Assembly: GCA_900548745.1 (NCBI GenBank)
Contig: URLQ01000112.1
Span: forward strand, 1 to 9,691
Source: an uncultured Prevotella sp.
GTDB lineage: Bacteria > Bacteroidota > Bacteroidia > Bacteroidales > Bacteroidaceae
Length of the DNA: 9,691 nt
Direction of reading: 5' to 3'
A program made the translations under genes and the position numbers. Positions 1-8,346 of this stretch are shown one piece after another. The notes beneath the pieces were generated by a model that did no database searches, was not told where the DNA came from, and was given only the letters and a program-made list of their open reading frames with translations. Positions within the stretch are counted from its first letter, which is position 1. Every line of letters begins with the position of its first letter.

Positions 1-402
1 GCAGTAGGCGTGGTGTTTGCAGGAGCCGAAAACGGAGCTTCGCATATCTCCTTAGCCGCTGCCATTTCCGTATCATTGGGCATAGCCATACAAAACATCC
101 CCGAAGGAGCCATTATCTCCATGCCGATGCGTGCGGCAGGCAACAGCAGATGGAAATCATTCGTGTTGGGTTCGCTAAGCGGAGTTGTGGAACCGATCGG
201 AGCCATAGCCGTTCTGTTGCTTGCCTCACTCCTGATGCCAGCCCTTCCCTACATGCTCGCTTTTGCAGCAGGTGCCATGCTCTACGTAGTGGTGGAAGAG
301 ATTATCCCAGAAGCTTCCAGCGGACAGCACAGCAATCTCAGCACCATCGGCTTCGCTATCGGTTTCGTATTGATGATGGTGCTTGACGTAGTGATGGGAT
401 AG
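1..402 (+). CDS. ZIP-family divalent metal transporter, C-terminal part (5' end outside window)
   Basis: Partial gene; the frame is open from base 1 and ends at TAG 400-402, leaving 133 visible codons. The product should be an inner-membrane carrier moving Zn2+ or related divalent metals (ZIP family, GufA/ZupT-like). Seen: visible residues 31-36 read QNIPEG, the GufA-type form of the ZIP helix-4 metal motif (HNxPEG in ZupT). Residues 61-68 read GVVEPIGA, the helix-5 motif, and residues 96-104 carry VVVEEIIPE, typical of a late helix. Hydrophobic stretches at about 16-45, 50-75, 77-98 and 112-132 fit the last transmembrane helices of the family. The GTG at base 10 is not the true start, because the frame continues upstream and a start there would remove the first helices. 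Metal specificity cannot be read from this. The gene converges on the regulator at 588-1544 across a shared hairpin. Confidence 0.88.
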   Translation, partial: AVGVVFAGAENGASHISLAAAISVSLGIAIQNIPEGAIISMPMRAAGNSRWKSFVLGSLSGVVEPIGAIAVLLLASLLMPALPYMLAFAAGAMLYVVVEEIIPEASSGQHSNLSTIGFAIGFVLMMVLDVVMG

Positions 403-503
403 AAAGTAATTATCCCAAATCGGTCATTAGGACATTTACGTTTTTTTTTATGACTGCTTGCTTGGATTTTGCTCTTTATAAGAAATGGAAGTGAGAGCTA
501 TAA

Positions 504-563
504 ATATATATAATCCGCAACCTATAATATGTTTATCATATTCAGGTTGCGGATTATATATAT
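504..563. terminator. Long inverted repeat, likely bidirectional terminator
   Basis: Bases 504-523 pair perfectly with 544-563 (20 bp; core AATCCGCAACCT / AGGTTGCGGATT flanked by alternating TA). Inside, 526-531 pairs with 537-542 (6 bp) around the 5-base loop TTTAT, separated by a small 2x1 internal loop. It lies in the gap between the converging transporter and regulator genes, where a two-way terminator is expected. There is no clean T run on either side, so termination is inferred from position and stem strength. The rest of 403-587 shows only a T9 run at 442-450 after a weak fold. Confidence 0.7.
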
Positions 564-587
564 ATCATTTGCTTTGGCAAACAATCA

Positions 588-1544
588 TCAAATCTGTACA
601 GATGAAATGTCAACGAGATTGTTCACTATGGCATAGATGGTGAGACCGGCAGGGGTGTGTATCTGAAGCTTGCGGGCGATGTTGCGCCTGTGTGTGATTA
701 CGGTGTTCGGAGAGATGCACAAATGGTCGGCAATCTCCTTGTTTGTCATTCCCTGCACAAGGCTTATAACAACGTCTTTCTCCCTTTCGCTCAACGTCTC
801 ATTGCCGTTCGGATTCTGGTTGAGCATGTTGGATATCTTGGCCGAAACATCGTCCTGCCTGCTTCTGCGCTCAAGATGACGTATGGAAGGAATCATTATC
901 TCCTCTTCCACTTCAGCATGCTTGGCAAGCCATTCCTCGTTGCTGTATATATCGCAAAGCGTGGCGGAGAGCTGATTATTGTGAAGTCCGTCGCTTGGCA
1001 GATATTTGATGATGATGTTCTTCAGCTCACGAAGCTTCTGGTCGGTCTGTCCATGGTGTTTGGAAAAGGTCTCAATGTCATAGTTCTTTGTCGGCTCGCC
1101 TTTCATCAGCGACTCCACGTATGGGAAGAGGAACTTCTCTTCATACTTCATGTGCTTGTTTATCTCGCTTGCATATTCATCATATAATTTGAGTATCAGA
1201 CGGGCGAGGTTGTCGTTCTCGTCGAGAGCTTCCGTCAGCTCCTTGCGTATGAATGGCAGCTGGAAGTCGAGATAGTATTCATGACTTGCATGAAGATAAT
1301 GCATTACTGTAGGGATTGATATACGGCTATAGTCATCAAAGTTCTTGTATCCGTTGATGGCAAGGTTCACAATTGCGAGAAACGTGTATGTATCAACGTT
1401 TTGCGCCTCACAGACATCTCTCACCGTCTTGTCGCCGAAGCCCAGGTTGATGCCGAAACTACCAAGACTCTGTAGTATGTTGTAGTTGTCTTTTATCAGC
1501 GTGATGAGCTTATCATCCGCTTCATATAATTTTTGACTTTTCAT
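588..1544 (-). CDS. Hemerythrin/RIC-like di-iron domain fused to LuxR-type HTH, transcriptional regulator
   Basis: 318-residue cytoplasmic protein. Residues about 18-62 resemble the ScdA_N (DUF542) segment of YtfE/ScdA iron-centre repair proteins (LGSFGINLGFGDKTV..CEAQ), but the family's adjacent Cys-Cys is replaced by Gly-Phe. Residues about 80-222 form a hemerythrin-like four-helix bundle. Candidate di-iron ligands are H85, H131 with E135 (HMKYEEKFLFP), H164, and H209 with E213 (HAEVEEEIMIP), at nearly the same spacing as the ligands of E. coli YtfE. Residues about 249-312 are a LuxR/GerE HTH (LSEREKDVV, GMTNKEIADHL, SPNTVITHRRNIARKL). There is no receiver domain, so the iron domain is the obvious sensor. 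Inference: it senses NO, oxygen or redox state and controls unknown promoters. It is transcribed alone and convergent with the transporter. The start ATG is supported by the A/T-rich upstream and lack of conserved sequence before it. The architecture is clear; the signal and targets are not. Confidence 0.85.
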   Translation of the reverse strand: MKSQKLYEADDKLITLIKDNYNILQSLGSFGINLGFGDKTVRDVCEAQNVDTYTFLAIVNLAINGYKNFDDYSRISIPTVMHYLHASHEYYLDFQLPFIRKELTEALDENDNLARLILKLYDEYASEINKHMKYEEKFLFPYVESLMKGEPTKNYDIETFSKHHGQTDQKLRELKNIIIKYLPSDGLHNNQLSATLCDIYSNEEWLAKHAEVEEEIMIPSIRHLERRSRQDDVSAKISNMLNQNPNGNETLSEREKDVVISLVQGMTNKEIADHLCISPNTVITHRRNIARKLQIHTPAGLTIYAIVNNLVDISSVQI

Positions 1545-1801
1545 CTTTCCCTATTTATGATTAATCGTCTGCAAAATAAATAATTTTTTTTCTTCCGTGC
1601 AATAATCATTTTTAGGTATATTGCCTTTTAAAAAAGATTTAACACAAAAGGGGAATTTCTTGTATGTCAGGATGGCTGTACAGGTAAACAAGAGTAGCAG
1701 ACAGCTTTGCTCATGGCAGAATACAGAAAATCGGTGCCATATCTCTCGACACGACACCGATGGGAATCAATTAAAATCTGTACAAATGAAAAATCTTATT
1801 A
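1545..1801. other. Intergenic region between the mutB 3' end and the regulator
   Basis: About 257 bp without a credible gene. Next to mutB it carries the probable terminator at 1726-1761. The half next to the regulator is A/T-rich and should hold its promoter; CAAAATAA at about 1572-1579 gives TTATTTTG on the minus strand, one mismatch from the TAnnTTTG box, with no convincing -33 partner. An open frame at 1551-1757 (minus) is judged spurious. Confidence 0.5.
1726..1761 (-). terminator. Probable intrinsic terminator of mutAB
   Basis: On the minus strand ATCGGTG (1761-1755) pairs with CACCGAT (1736-1730), a 7-bp stem with an 18-base loop, followed by TTTT at 1729-1726. It lies about 40-75 bases past the mutB stop. 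The loop is long and the T run short, so this is moderate evidence only. Confidence 0.45.
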
Positions 1802-3946
1802 TTATTTGTCAAGTAAGATATCCATCATTTCGCATGCAGCCTTGGCTACTGATGTACCAGGACCGAAGATTGCAGCCACACCTGCCTTATAGAGGAAGTC
1901 ATAATCCTGTGCTGGGATTACACCACCAGCTATAACCATGATGTCCTCACGGCCAAGTTTCTTCAACTCCTCGATAAGCTGAGGGATGAGAGTCTTGTGA
2001 CCGGCAGCAAGAGAACTTGCACCTACGATGTTAACATCGTTCTCTACAGCCTCGCGTGCAGCCTCTGCAGGAGTCTGGAACAATGGTCCCATATCCACGT
2101 CGAAACCACAGTCGGCATATCCTGTTGCCACTACCTTGGCACCACGGTCGTGACCGTCCTGACCCATCTTCGCTACGAAGATACGTGGGCGACGACCTTC
2201 CTTCTTAGCAAACTCCTCAGTAAGCTCACAAGCCTTCTTGAAGTCGCTGTCCGTTTTACTTTCTGATGAATACACTCCTGATATAGTTCTAATTACTGCC
2301 TTATATCTGCCTACGATTTCCTCGCAGGCATCACTAATCTCACCAAGCGTACAGCGCAACTTAGCACACTCTACTGCCTTCTCAAGGAGGTTACCCTCAC
2401 CTGTGCGAACACACTCTGTAAGTGCAGCAAGAGCTTCCTTGCACTTCTCGTTGTCGCGATGAGCACGGAGTTCAGCCAAGCCTTCCTCCTGCTGTTTGCG
2501 TACTGCAGAGTTGTCAACCTCAAGGATGTCGATTGGATCCTCGTGGTCAAGGCGATACTTGTTTGTACCTACGATAGTCTGAGAACCGCTGTCGATACGA
2601 GCCTGAGTGCGGGCTGCAGCCTCTTCGATACGCATCTTTGGCACACCTGTCTCGATGGCCTTTGCCATACCGCCGAGCTTCTCAATCTCCTGGATATGCT
2701 CCCAAGCCTTATGAGCAAGTTCGTTGGTCAGGCTCTCTACATAGTATGAACCTGCCCATGGGTCGATATGCTTGCAGATCTTTGTCTCGTTCTGGATATA
2801 GATCTGGGTGTTACGAGCAATACGTGCAGAGAAGTCTGTAGGCAATGCGATAGCCTCGTCAAGAGCATTAGTATGCAAGGACTGAGTATGACCGAGGGCT
2901 GCTGTCATAGCCTCGATACATGTACGGCCTACGTTGTTGAACGGATCCTGCTCTGTAAGCGACCAACCTGAAGTCTGAGAGTGGGTACGCAGCATGAGCG
3001 ACTTGTCGTTCTTCGGATTGAACTGCTTGATGACCTTTGCCCAAAGCATACGTGCTGCACGCATCTTGGCAACCTCCATGAAGTGGTTCATTGAGATTCC
3101 CCAGAAGAATGACAGACGAGGAGCGAAAGCATCGATGTCGATACCTGCGTTCACACCGGCACGAACATACTCAAGACCGTCGGCGATGGTATAAGCCAAC
3201 TCGATGTCTGCTGTAGCACCAGCCTCCTGCATGTGGTAGCCGGAGATAGAGATAGAGTTGAACTTTGGCATCAACTTGGAAGTATATCCGAAGATGTCGC
3301 TGATGATACGCATTGAGAATGCTGGCGGATAGATGTATGTGTTACGCACCATGAACTCCTTCAGAATGTCGTTCTGGATTGTACCTGCCATCTCCTCAAG
3401 CTTTGCGCCCTGCTCCAGTCCGGCAACGATGTAGAATGCCATGATAGGAAGAACGGCACCGTTCATTGTCATAGAGACAGACATCTTGTTCAATGGAATG
3501 CCACCGAAGAGCACTTTCATGTTCTCAACAGAACAGATAGACACACCAGCCTTACCAACATCGCCGACTACACGTGCATTGTCCGGGTCGTAGCCACGGT
3601 GTGTAGGAAGGTCGAATGCAACAGAAAGTCCCTTCTGTCCGCTGGCAAGGTTACGGCGATAGAATGCGTTACTCTCCTCAGCTGTAGAGAATCCGGCATA
3701 CTGACGGATTGTCCAAGGACGGAACGGGTACATCATACTGTAAGGACCACGCAGGAAAGGTGCCAGACCGGCTGTATAGCCAAGATGCTCCATGCCCTCA
3801 AGGTCTTCCTTCGTATATACAGGCTTTACCTCAATGTGTTCAGGAGTTTTCCAATTTGCCTTGATGCCGTTGTCTTTCTGCCAAGCCGCACCGTCAACAT
3901 CTTTAATTCCTGAAAATATATCTATATCTTTAAAATTCTTTCTCAT
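1802..3946 (-). CDS. mutB: Methylmalonyl-CoA mutase, large (catalytic) subunit
   Basis: 714 residues, full length for the family. It interconverts succinyl-CoA and (R)-methylmalonyl-CoA with adenosylcobalamin, the carbon-skeleton step on the succinate-to-propionate route. The N-terminal TIM barrel (about 40-560) binds the CoA ester: [22 protein letters not shown] (79 on) contains Y83, and Q191, R201 and Y237-H238 (GYHMQEAGA) match substrate-contact residues Y89, Q197, R207, Y243 and H244 of the Propionibacterium enzyme at a constant offset of 6. The C-terminal B12 domain (about 585-714) has DGHDRG at 597-602, with H599 the lower axial cobalt ligand, K593 matching the conserved lysine, and the GAS(S)LAAGH and GGVIP loops. 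All key residues are present, so it should be active. It starts 43 bp after mutA ends, in one transcript with it. An alternative name in use is scpA. The methylmalonyl-CoA epimerase and MeaB chaperone are not in the window. Confidence 0.97.
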   Translation of the reverse strand: MRKNFKDIDIFSGIKDVDGAAWQKDNGIKANWKTPEHIEVKPVYTKEDLEGMEHLGYTAGLAPFLRGPYSMMYPFRPWTIRQYAGFSTAEESNAFYRRNLASGQKGLSVAFDLPTHRGYDPDNARVVGDVGKAGVSICSVENMKVLFGGIPLNKMSVSMTMNGAVLPIMAFYIVAGLEQGAKLEEMAGTIQNDILKEFMVRNTYIYPPAFSMRIISDIFGYTSKLMPKFNSISISGYHMQEAGATADIELAYTIADGLEYVRAGVNAGIDIDAFAPRLSFFWGISMNHFMEVAKMRAARMLWAKVIKQFNPKNDKSLMLRTHSQTSGWSLTEQDPFNNVGRTCIEAMTAALGHTQSLHTNALDEAIALPTDFSARIARNTQIYIQNETKICKHIDPWAGSYYVESLTNELAHKAWEHIQEIEKLGGMAKAIETGVPKMRIEEAAARTQARIDSGSQTIVGTNKYRLDHEDPIDILEVDNSAVRKQQEEGLAELRAHRDNEKCKEALAALTECVRTGEGNLLEKAVECAKLRCTLGEISDACEEIVGRYKAVIRTISGVYSSESKTDSDFKKACELTEEFAKKEGRRPRIFVAKMGQDGHDRGAKVVATGYADCGFDVDMGPLFQTPAEAAREAVENDVNIVGASSLAAGHKTLIPQLIEELKKLGREDIMVIAGGVIPAQDYDFLYKAGVAAIFGPGTSVAKAACEMMDILLDK

Positions 3947-3989
3947 GATGATATTTATTTTTGAGTTTCAATACGGAGAATCATATAAA

Positions 3990-5843
3990 TTATATTCCCA
4001 GTTTCTCGTTATACTCTTTCAATGTCTCAAGCACGTTACATTTTACATGAACGAAGTTCTCTATGCCGGCAGCCTTGAGTTCCTCCATACATGCAGGAGC
4101 ACCAGCCACAACAAACATTGCACGGTTGTCGAGATACTTGAATGCAGGAACTGCATACTCAGCATACTCGTCGTCGCTTGAACACAATACCACGATGTCG
4201 GCACCAGCCTTCAGAGCTGCATCAACACCCTCCTCTACTGTCTTGAAGCCGAGGTTGTCCATAACCTTGTATCCTGCACATGCGAGAAAGTTACAGCTGA
4301 ACTGTGCACGAGCCTGACGCATAGCCAGATTACCTATTGTAAGCATAAAGGCTGTCGGCACCTTCTTGGAGTTCTCAACCTTGATACGGAGGTCTTCGAA
4401 GTCGGCTGCCAGACGTGTTGTCTCGATTGCCTTGAACACTTTCTCTTCCTTGTTTCCACATCCGCACTTGCACTCGCGAGGAAGCTTGCCTTCACTCTTC
4501 TCCGTGAAGTTAGGGAACTGGTTTGTGCCGAGAATGAATTCCTTACGCTTTGCAGCAGCATCATGACGCTTCTGGTTTGTAGCGTTGATATCATCCTGTA
4601 CCATACCTTTCTTGATAGCCTCAAGGAAACCGCCGTTCTCTTCAATATTAAGGAATATCTTCCAACCCTCGTTTGCGAGAGAAGTTGTAAGTTCCTCGAT
4701 GAAGTAACTGCCGGCACCCGGATCAACGACCTTGTCGAAATGACTCTCTTCCTTGAGCAGCAACTGCTGGTTGCGTGCTATACGCTCAGAGAACTCGTTA
4801 GGAGTCTCATATACAGCGTCGAAAGGAGTAACCTGAATAGAGTGAACACCTGCGAGGGCTGCACTCATAGCCTCTGTCTGTGAACGGAGGAGGTTAACGT
4901 AGCTGTCAAACAAAGTCATGTTATACTTTGATGTTGCGGCATTTACGCACATCATGCATGATGCATCTTCCTTTGGAGCATACTGCTTGACGATTTCAGC
5001 CCAAAGCATACGGGCAGCACGGAACTTAGCCATTTCCATGAAGAAGTTCTCGGAAATACCAAGGTTGAACTTGATGTTGTTTGCTGCTGTGTCTGCATCA
5101 ATGCCAGCCTCTACGAGCTGGTTCATATATTCGTTACCCCAAGCGAGGGCGTAACCCAATTCCTGTACGATATAAGCACCGCTGTTGTTCAATGAAACAG
5201 CATTTACGGCAACTGTGCGGAAGTTAGGATATTCCTTCATTGCCTCTACCAGATCCTTTGCTATCGGCAATACGGCTGTGAGGTCGTTACCCTTGCGGAG
5301 CATCTTCTCCATTGGGTCCCAGTCGAAAGAGCCTGTGATTTTCTTCTTGTCGTATCCCTTCTGCTCGAAGTATGCCTTCAGAATCTCTGCAAGTTTGAGA
5401 GTGCTGCGCTTGCATGTGTTGAAGTTAAGCTCCACGATTTCGCACTCAATGCCCTGAAGCAGAGTCTCTACGAACTCCTTTGAGATGTCTTTTCCGTGAA
5501 TGTGGAAGCTCAGGGAATCAACGCCTCTGTTCAGGATGTCCAATGCCTTAGCATTAGCCTCCTTGGCATCTGTAACCTCGATTTCCTGTCTTACATACCA
5601 TTCGTTGCTGTTCTTCTTGTTACCTCTTACGAATGGGAATTCTCCTGGAAGAGATTCAGGAGTCTTTAGTTTTTCAACATCTTCTTTCAGATAGAAAGGC
5701 TGAACGTTGAAACCCTCGTTAGTACGCCAAACAAGACGTTTGTTGAAGTCGGCTCCCTTAAGATCTTTTTCAATCTTGTCAAGCCACTCTTGGCGCGTAG
5801 GCGCCTTAAACTCACTGAAGAGTTTTTCTTTGTTATTTGACAT
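3990..5843 (-). CDS. mutA: Methylmalonyl-CoA mutase, small (non-catalytic) subunit
   Basis: 617 residues, the structural partner of MutB in the heterodimer. The barrel region (about 35-440) is related to the large subunit (LGISENFFMEMAKFRAARMLW at 261 on; DPGAGSYFIEELT at 374 on). The C-terminal region (about 495-617) keeps the B12-domain fold, but the cobalt-binding DxHxxG is absent: the equivalent stretch reads TIGNLAMRQARAQF (502 on). That loss is normal for MutA, which binds neither cofactor nor substrate productively. Odd: the linker carries a tight Cys cluster, ECKCGCG, with C458, C460 and C462, between barrel and C-terminal domain. The gene is first in the mutAB transcript and has a promoter match at 5972-6003, giving a leader of about 120 bases. 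I looked for a cobalamin riboswitch in that leader and saw none. Confidence 0.96.
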   Translation of the reverse strand: MSNNKEKLFSEFKAPTRQEWLDKIEKDLKGADFNKRLVWRTNEGFNVQPFYLKEDVEKLKTPESLPGEFPFVRGNKKNSNEWYVRQEIEVTDAKEANAKALDILNRGVDSLSFHIHGKDISKEFVETLLQGIECEIVELNFNTCKRSTLKLAEILKAYFEQKGYDKKKITGSFDWDPMEKMLRKGNDLTAVLPIAKDLVEAMKEYPNFRTVAVNAVSLNNSGAYIVQELGYALAWGNEYMNQLVEAGIDADTAANNIKFNLGISENFFMEMAKFRAARMLWAEIVKQYAPKEDASCMMCVNAATSKYNMTLFDSYVNLLRSQTEAMSAALAGVHSIQVTPFDAVYETPNEFSERIARNQQLLLKEESHFDKVVDPGAGSYFIEELTTSLANEGWKIFLNIEENGGFLEAIKKGMVQDDINATNQKRHDAAAKRKEFILGTNQFPNFTEKSEGKLPRECKCGCGNKEEKVFKAIETTRLAADFEDLRIKVENSKKVPTAFMLTIGNLAMRQARAQFSCNFLACAGYKVMDNLGFKTVEEGVDAALKAGADIVVLCSSDDEYAEYAVPAFKYLDNRAMFVVAGAPACMEELKAAGIENFVHVKCNVLETLKEYNEKLGI

Positions 5844-5971
5844 AGCGTGTAGTTATTATATATATAAGTTTATGTTTTACACAAGTATTCTTGCACTAAC
5901 AAGCACCAGCAAACTGCAGTATTGCAACATTGAAATGCTGTTCATACCACAAGCATGCTGATTTTCAGATA

Positions 5972-6003
5972 CAAAGTTAGTGTTTTTTCTTATATACAAC
6001 AAA
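5972..6003 (-). promoter_or_regulatory. mutAB promoter (Bacteroidetes type)
   Basis: On the minus strand TTTG (6003-6000) is followed after 20 bases by TAACTTTG (5979-5972). This matches the Bacteroides sigma consensus TTTG-N19-21-TAnnTTTG in both boxes and in spacing. Transcription would start near 5965, leaving about 120 bases of leader before mutA. The leader contains small inverted repeats such as CAAG-TATT-CTTG (about 5881-5892) but no fold I recognise. Confidence 0.75.
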
Positions 6004-6018
6004 AAAACAAGGTTTTTT
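6002..6018. repeat. A/T-rich inverted repeat over the mutA -33 region
   Basis: AAAAAAC (6002-6008), AAG, GTTTTTT (6012-6018): a 7-bp dyad with one G:C pair, overlapping the -33 box of the mutAB promoter. It could be bent DNA or an operator; it is too weak to call a terminator. Confidence 0.3.
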
Positions 6019-6075
6019 CTGACTCAAGAAGAGTTTTAGGACTTTATTTTAGTACATTTGTATTGTCAACCTTAC

Positions 6076-6113
6076 AAAAAGAAGGATATTAACACTATTT
6101 TGTCATCCCTCTT
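6076..6113 (-). terminator. Intrinsic terminator of the hisHAF operon
   Basis: On the minus strand AAGAGGGAT (6113-6105) pairs with ATCCTTCTT (6087-6079), 9 bp with one G.U pair and a 17-base loop, followed by TTTTT (6080-6076). It begins about 15 bases past the hisF stop and separates the his genes from the mutA promoter. Confidence 0.65.
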
Positions 6114-6127
6114 ATTCTTCATGTTGC

Positions 6128-6910
6128 TCATTCTCCTGCTCTTTCCGTAATCCTTACTCTCACGCCGTTCTTTTTGAGGAAGTCTTTCAGCTGTGGTATT
6201 TCTATCTCTCCGAAGTGGAACACGCTTGCTGCCAATGCCGCATCGGCATTTCCTTTTGTAAACACATCCAGAAAGTGCTCCATGCATCCGGCGCCGCCAC
6301 TGGCTATGACAGGGATATGAAGTCTGGCTGACAACTCGTTAAGGGCTTCGTTGGCAAAACCATTCTTCGTGCCGTCGTGGTTCATGCTCGTAAAGAGAAT
6401 CTCCCCTGCCCCACGGTCTTCCGCCTCGTGAGCCCACTCGAAGAGTTTCTTTTCCGTCCTTACCCTTCCTCCGTTCAGATAGCAATGACAGCCGTCGGCA
6501 TCGAGTCTTGCATCTATGGCGCACACACAGACCTGCGAGCCGAACCTTCCGGTTATATCGCTGATAAGTTCCGGACGGCGCAGCGCCGCACTATTCACGC
6601 TGACCTTGTCTGCTCCTGCATAAAGTAGCTTCTCCACGTCAGCTATGGAGTTTATGCCTCCGCCGACGGTAAACGGTATGTTTATCTCCCTTGCCACACG
6701 TTCCACCATATCGGCAAATGTCTTTCTGCCTTCCACGCTTGCCGTTATGTCGAGAAACACAAGTTCGTCTGCCCCTGCGTCGCTATATGCCTTGGCAAGC
6801 TCCACGGGGTCGCCGGCACTACGTAGATTAACGAAGTTGGTGCCTTTTACCGTCTCTCCGTTCTTCACGTCAAGGCATGGTATTATTCTCTTAGCCAGTT
6901 TATTTGCCAT
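6128..6910 (-). CDS. hisF: Imidazole glycerol phosphate synthase, cyclase subunit
   Basis: 260 residues, usual length. With HisH it converts PRFAR plus ammonia from glutamine into imidazole glycerol phosphate and AICAR, the branch between histidine and purine synthesis; cytoplasmic. The (beta/alpha)8 barrel begins with [17 protein letters not shown]14 and D133 (CAIDARL) match the two catalytic aspartates (D11 and D130 in Thermotoga). Also seen are FLDITAS at 52-58, TVGGGI at 81-86 and the phosphate-binding IASGGAG loop in the C-terminal half. It starts only 3 bases after the hisA stop, so translation is probably coupled. It is the last gene of the operon: a terminator follows and no hisI or hisIE is present. 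Nothing suggests damage. Confidence 0.97.
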   Translation of the reverse strand: MANKLAKRIIPCLDVKNGETVKGTNFVNLRSAGDPVELAKAYSDAGADELVFLDITASVEGRKTFADMVERVAREINIPFTVGGGINSIADVEKLLYAGADKVSVNSAALRRPELISDITGRFGSQVCVCAIDARLDADGCHCYLNGGRVRTEKKLFEWAHEAEDRGAGEILFTSMNHDGTKNGFANEALNELSARLHIPVIASGGAGCMEHFLDVFTKGNADAALAASVFHFGEIEIPQLKDFLKKNGVRVRITERAGE

Positions 6911-6913
6911 TGC

Positions 6914-7651
6914 TTAGAATGTTTTAGTCTGGTTAAACAAGTTCCAGAACTCTTCCTTTGATATCCTGCCCTCGTAGAAAGCCTTTCCGAAGACCACCGC
7001 CGGCACTCCGGCGCTGTCAAGCTCCCGTATGTCGCCGACACCCGACACTCCTCCGCTGGCTATAAGATACAGGTCAGGGAAACGCCGAAGAATCTTTCTG
7101 TACAGTTCCAATGACGGTCCTTCGAGCGTTCCGTCTCGTGAGATGTCGGTACAGAGGACTTTGGTTACACCTTTATTAATATAGTATTCAAGAAAGTCGG
7201 CAATCTCTTCCTGGCTGTCTTCCTTCCATCCGTTCACACTTATCCTTCCGTCTCTCACATCAGCCCCAAGTATAATCCTTTCAGCCCCATAGGTGTCTAT
7301 CCACCGCTGCATCAGCGCTTTGTCTGCAACGGCGACAGACCCCACCGTCACCATTGATGCTCCGAAGCGGAAAGCCCGCTCTATATCATCTTCCGACTTG
7401 ATGCCTCCGCCGAAGTCCACAACAAGGTTTGTCCGTCCGGTTATCTGTTCCAGAGTCGACGTATTTACGATGTGTCTGGATTTTGCACCGTCGAGGTCCA
7501 CCACATGCAGCCTTCTTGCCCCAAGGCTCTCCAGTTCGGCAGCCATCTCCGCCGGATTGTCAGCATACGTGCGCTGCTTGTCATAGTCACCTTTCGTCAG
7601 ACGCACGCATTTTCCACCTATTATATCTATTGCAGGAATAATCTCAATCAT
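6914..7651 (-). CDS. hisA: ProFAR isomerase, HisA
   Basis: 245 residues, usual length. It isomerises N'-ProFAR to PRFAR, the substrate of HisF, by an Amadori rearrangement. It is a HisF-related barrel: the N-terminus is MIEIIPAIDIIGGKCVRL with catalytic D9, and D131 in LGADVRDG matches the second catalytic aspartate. Phosphate loops are visible as DFGGGIK (79-85) and SGGVSG in the C-terminal half. It lies between hisH (15 bases upstream) and hisF (3 bases downstream), in the usual H-A-F order. No tandem fusion or truncation is seen. Confidence 0.97.
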   Translation of the reverse strand: MIEIIPAIDIIGGKCVRLTKGDYDKQRTYADNPAEMAAELESLGARRLHVVDLDGAKSRHIVNTSTLEQITGRTNLVVDFGGGIKSEDDIERAFRFGASMVTVGSVAVADKALMQRWIDTYGAERIILGADVRDGRISVNGWKEDSQEEIADFLEYYINKGVTKVLCTDISRDGTLEGPSLELYRKILRRFPDLYLIASGGVSGVGDIRELDSAGVPAVVFGKAFYEGRISKEEFWNLFNQTKTF

Positions 7652-7666
7652 ATATAGAAAACGAAT

Positions 7667-8269
7667 TTACTTATCACTAAGGTTCAGGAAATTCTTCAAT
7701 ATTCTCTCCCCCACACTTCCGCTCTTCTCGGGATGGAACTGTGTGGCGAAGAAGTTGTCCTTGTGTATAGCCGCGCTGTAAGGATGGATATAGTCTGCCA
7801 CGGCGATGGTCTCCTTGCATAGCGGCACATAATAGCTATGTATGAAATACACGTAGTGCCCCACTCCGTCGAGCCCGCCAAACAGCGGCGTCTTGGTGTC
7901 GTGGATCTCATTCCATCCCATCACGGGCACTTTGTCCTCATGGCAAAGCGGTTGGAATCTTCTTACGTCAACATCAAAAATACCCAAGCAGTCGGTTTCT
8001 CCTTCTTCTGAATGTCTGCACATCAGCTGCTGCCCAATACAGATGCCCAATACTGGCTGTCTGAGCGACGGGATGAGGGTGTCGAGATTCTTCTCTCTAA
8101 GGTATCTCATCGCACAGCTCGCCTCTCCTTGCCCAGGAAAGACCACCCTGTCGGCACCGGCTATCATATCCTTGTCGTCAGTCAGCACGGGTTCCGCCCC
8201 AAGTCTTTTCAGAGCGTTGACAACGCTTCTCACGTTTCCCGCACCATATTTTATAATTGCTATATCCAT
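7667..8269 (-). CDS. hisH: Imidazole glycerol phosphate synthase, glutaminase subunit
   Basis: 200 residues, usual length. A class I glutamine amidotransferase that hydrolyses glutamine and passes ammonia to HisF. The triad is complete: nucleophile C77 in GICIGQQLM, with H179 and E181 in TQFHPEKSG. The N-terminal IIKYGAGNVRSV and the FPGQGEA oxyanion-side loop (44-50) are typical. Q80 follows the nucleophile elbow where many homologues, as I recall, have Met; it is a mild variant. It is the first recognised gene of hisHAF. Its ATG overlaps by one base the TGA of a 15-codon upstream frame (8269-8316), so its translation may be coupled to that leader. Only AGGA, very close to the start, resembles a ribosome site, which is common in Bacteroidetes. 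Confidence 0.96.
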   Translation of the reverse strand: MDIAIIKYGAGNVRSVVNALKRLGAEPVLTDDKDMIAGADRVVFPGQGEASCAMRYLREKNLDTLIPSLRQPVLGICIGQQLMCRHSEEGETDCLGIFDVDVRRFQPLCHEDKVPVMGWNEIHDTKTPLFGGLDGVGHYVYFIHSYYVPLCKETIAVADYIHPYSAAIHKDNFFATQFHPEKSGSVGERILKNFLNLSDK

Positions 8270-8316
8270 CAGTCCTGTGATTTGTTTTGCATCAATTTGT
8301 AAGCGTTTCCTTTCAT
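8269..8316 (-). CDS. Possible leader ORF upstream of hisH (15 codons)
   Basis: The frame encodes MKGNAYKLMQNKSQD and stops at TGA 8271-8269, sharing its last A with the hisH ATG (TGATG), the arrangement of coupled translation. The same frame stays open upstream to an ATG at 8376 (35 residues in total, passing through PDWYPKYIR), but that longer form would start before the probable transcription start. There is no run of histidine codons, so this is not a classical his attenuator peptide. I do not recognise the sequence; it may be a chance frame. Confidence 0.25.
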   Translation of the reverse strand: MKGNAYKLMQNKSQD

Positions 8317-8333
8317 CCTTATGTATTTAGGAT
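8315..8333. repeat. Short dyad in the hisH leader
   Basis: ATCCT (8315-8319) and AGGAT (8329-8333) form an inverted repeat around 9 bases, just downstream of the likely start of hisHAF transcription. The position would suit an operator or small hairpin; it is only five base pairs. Confidence 0.25.
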
Positions 8334-8346
8334 ACCAATCAGGCTG

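Noticed and set aside
657..1187. Plus-strand frame of 176 codons antisense to the regulator
   Set aside because: It lies entirely opposite a gene with clear domain motifs and reads as its shadow.
1621..1634. TTGCCTTTTAAAAA shared with 8491-8504
   Set aside because: Low-complexity 14-mer with no common context; probably chance in A/T-rich intergenic DNA.
1551..1757. Minus-strand open frame of 68 codons just before the regulator gene
   Set aside because: Low-complexity, Cys/Phe/Lys-rich translation with no motif; it overlaps the probable mutAB terminator and the regulator's promoter region.
5844..5965. Cobalamin riboswitch in the mutA leader
   Set aside because: Considered because the enzyme uses B12, but no B12-box-like sequence or matching fold is visible.
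6053..6060. Plus-strand TACATTTG as a promoter antisense to hisF
   Set aside because: No -33 partner at the right distance and no gene or terminator downstream on that strand.
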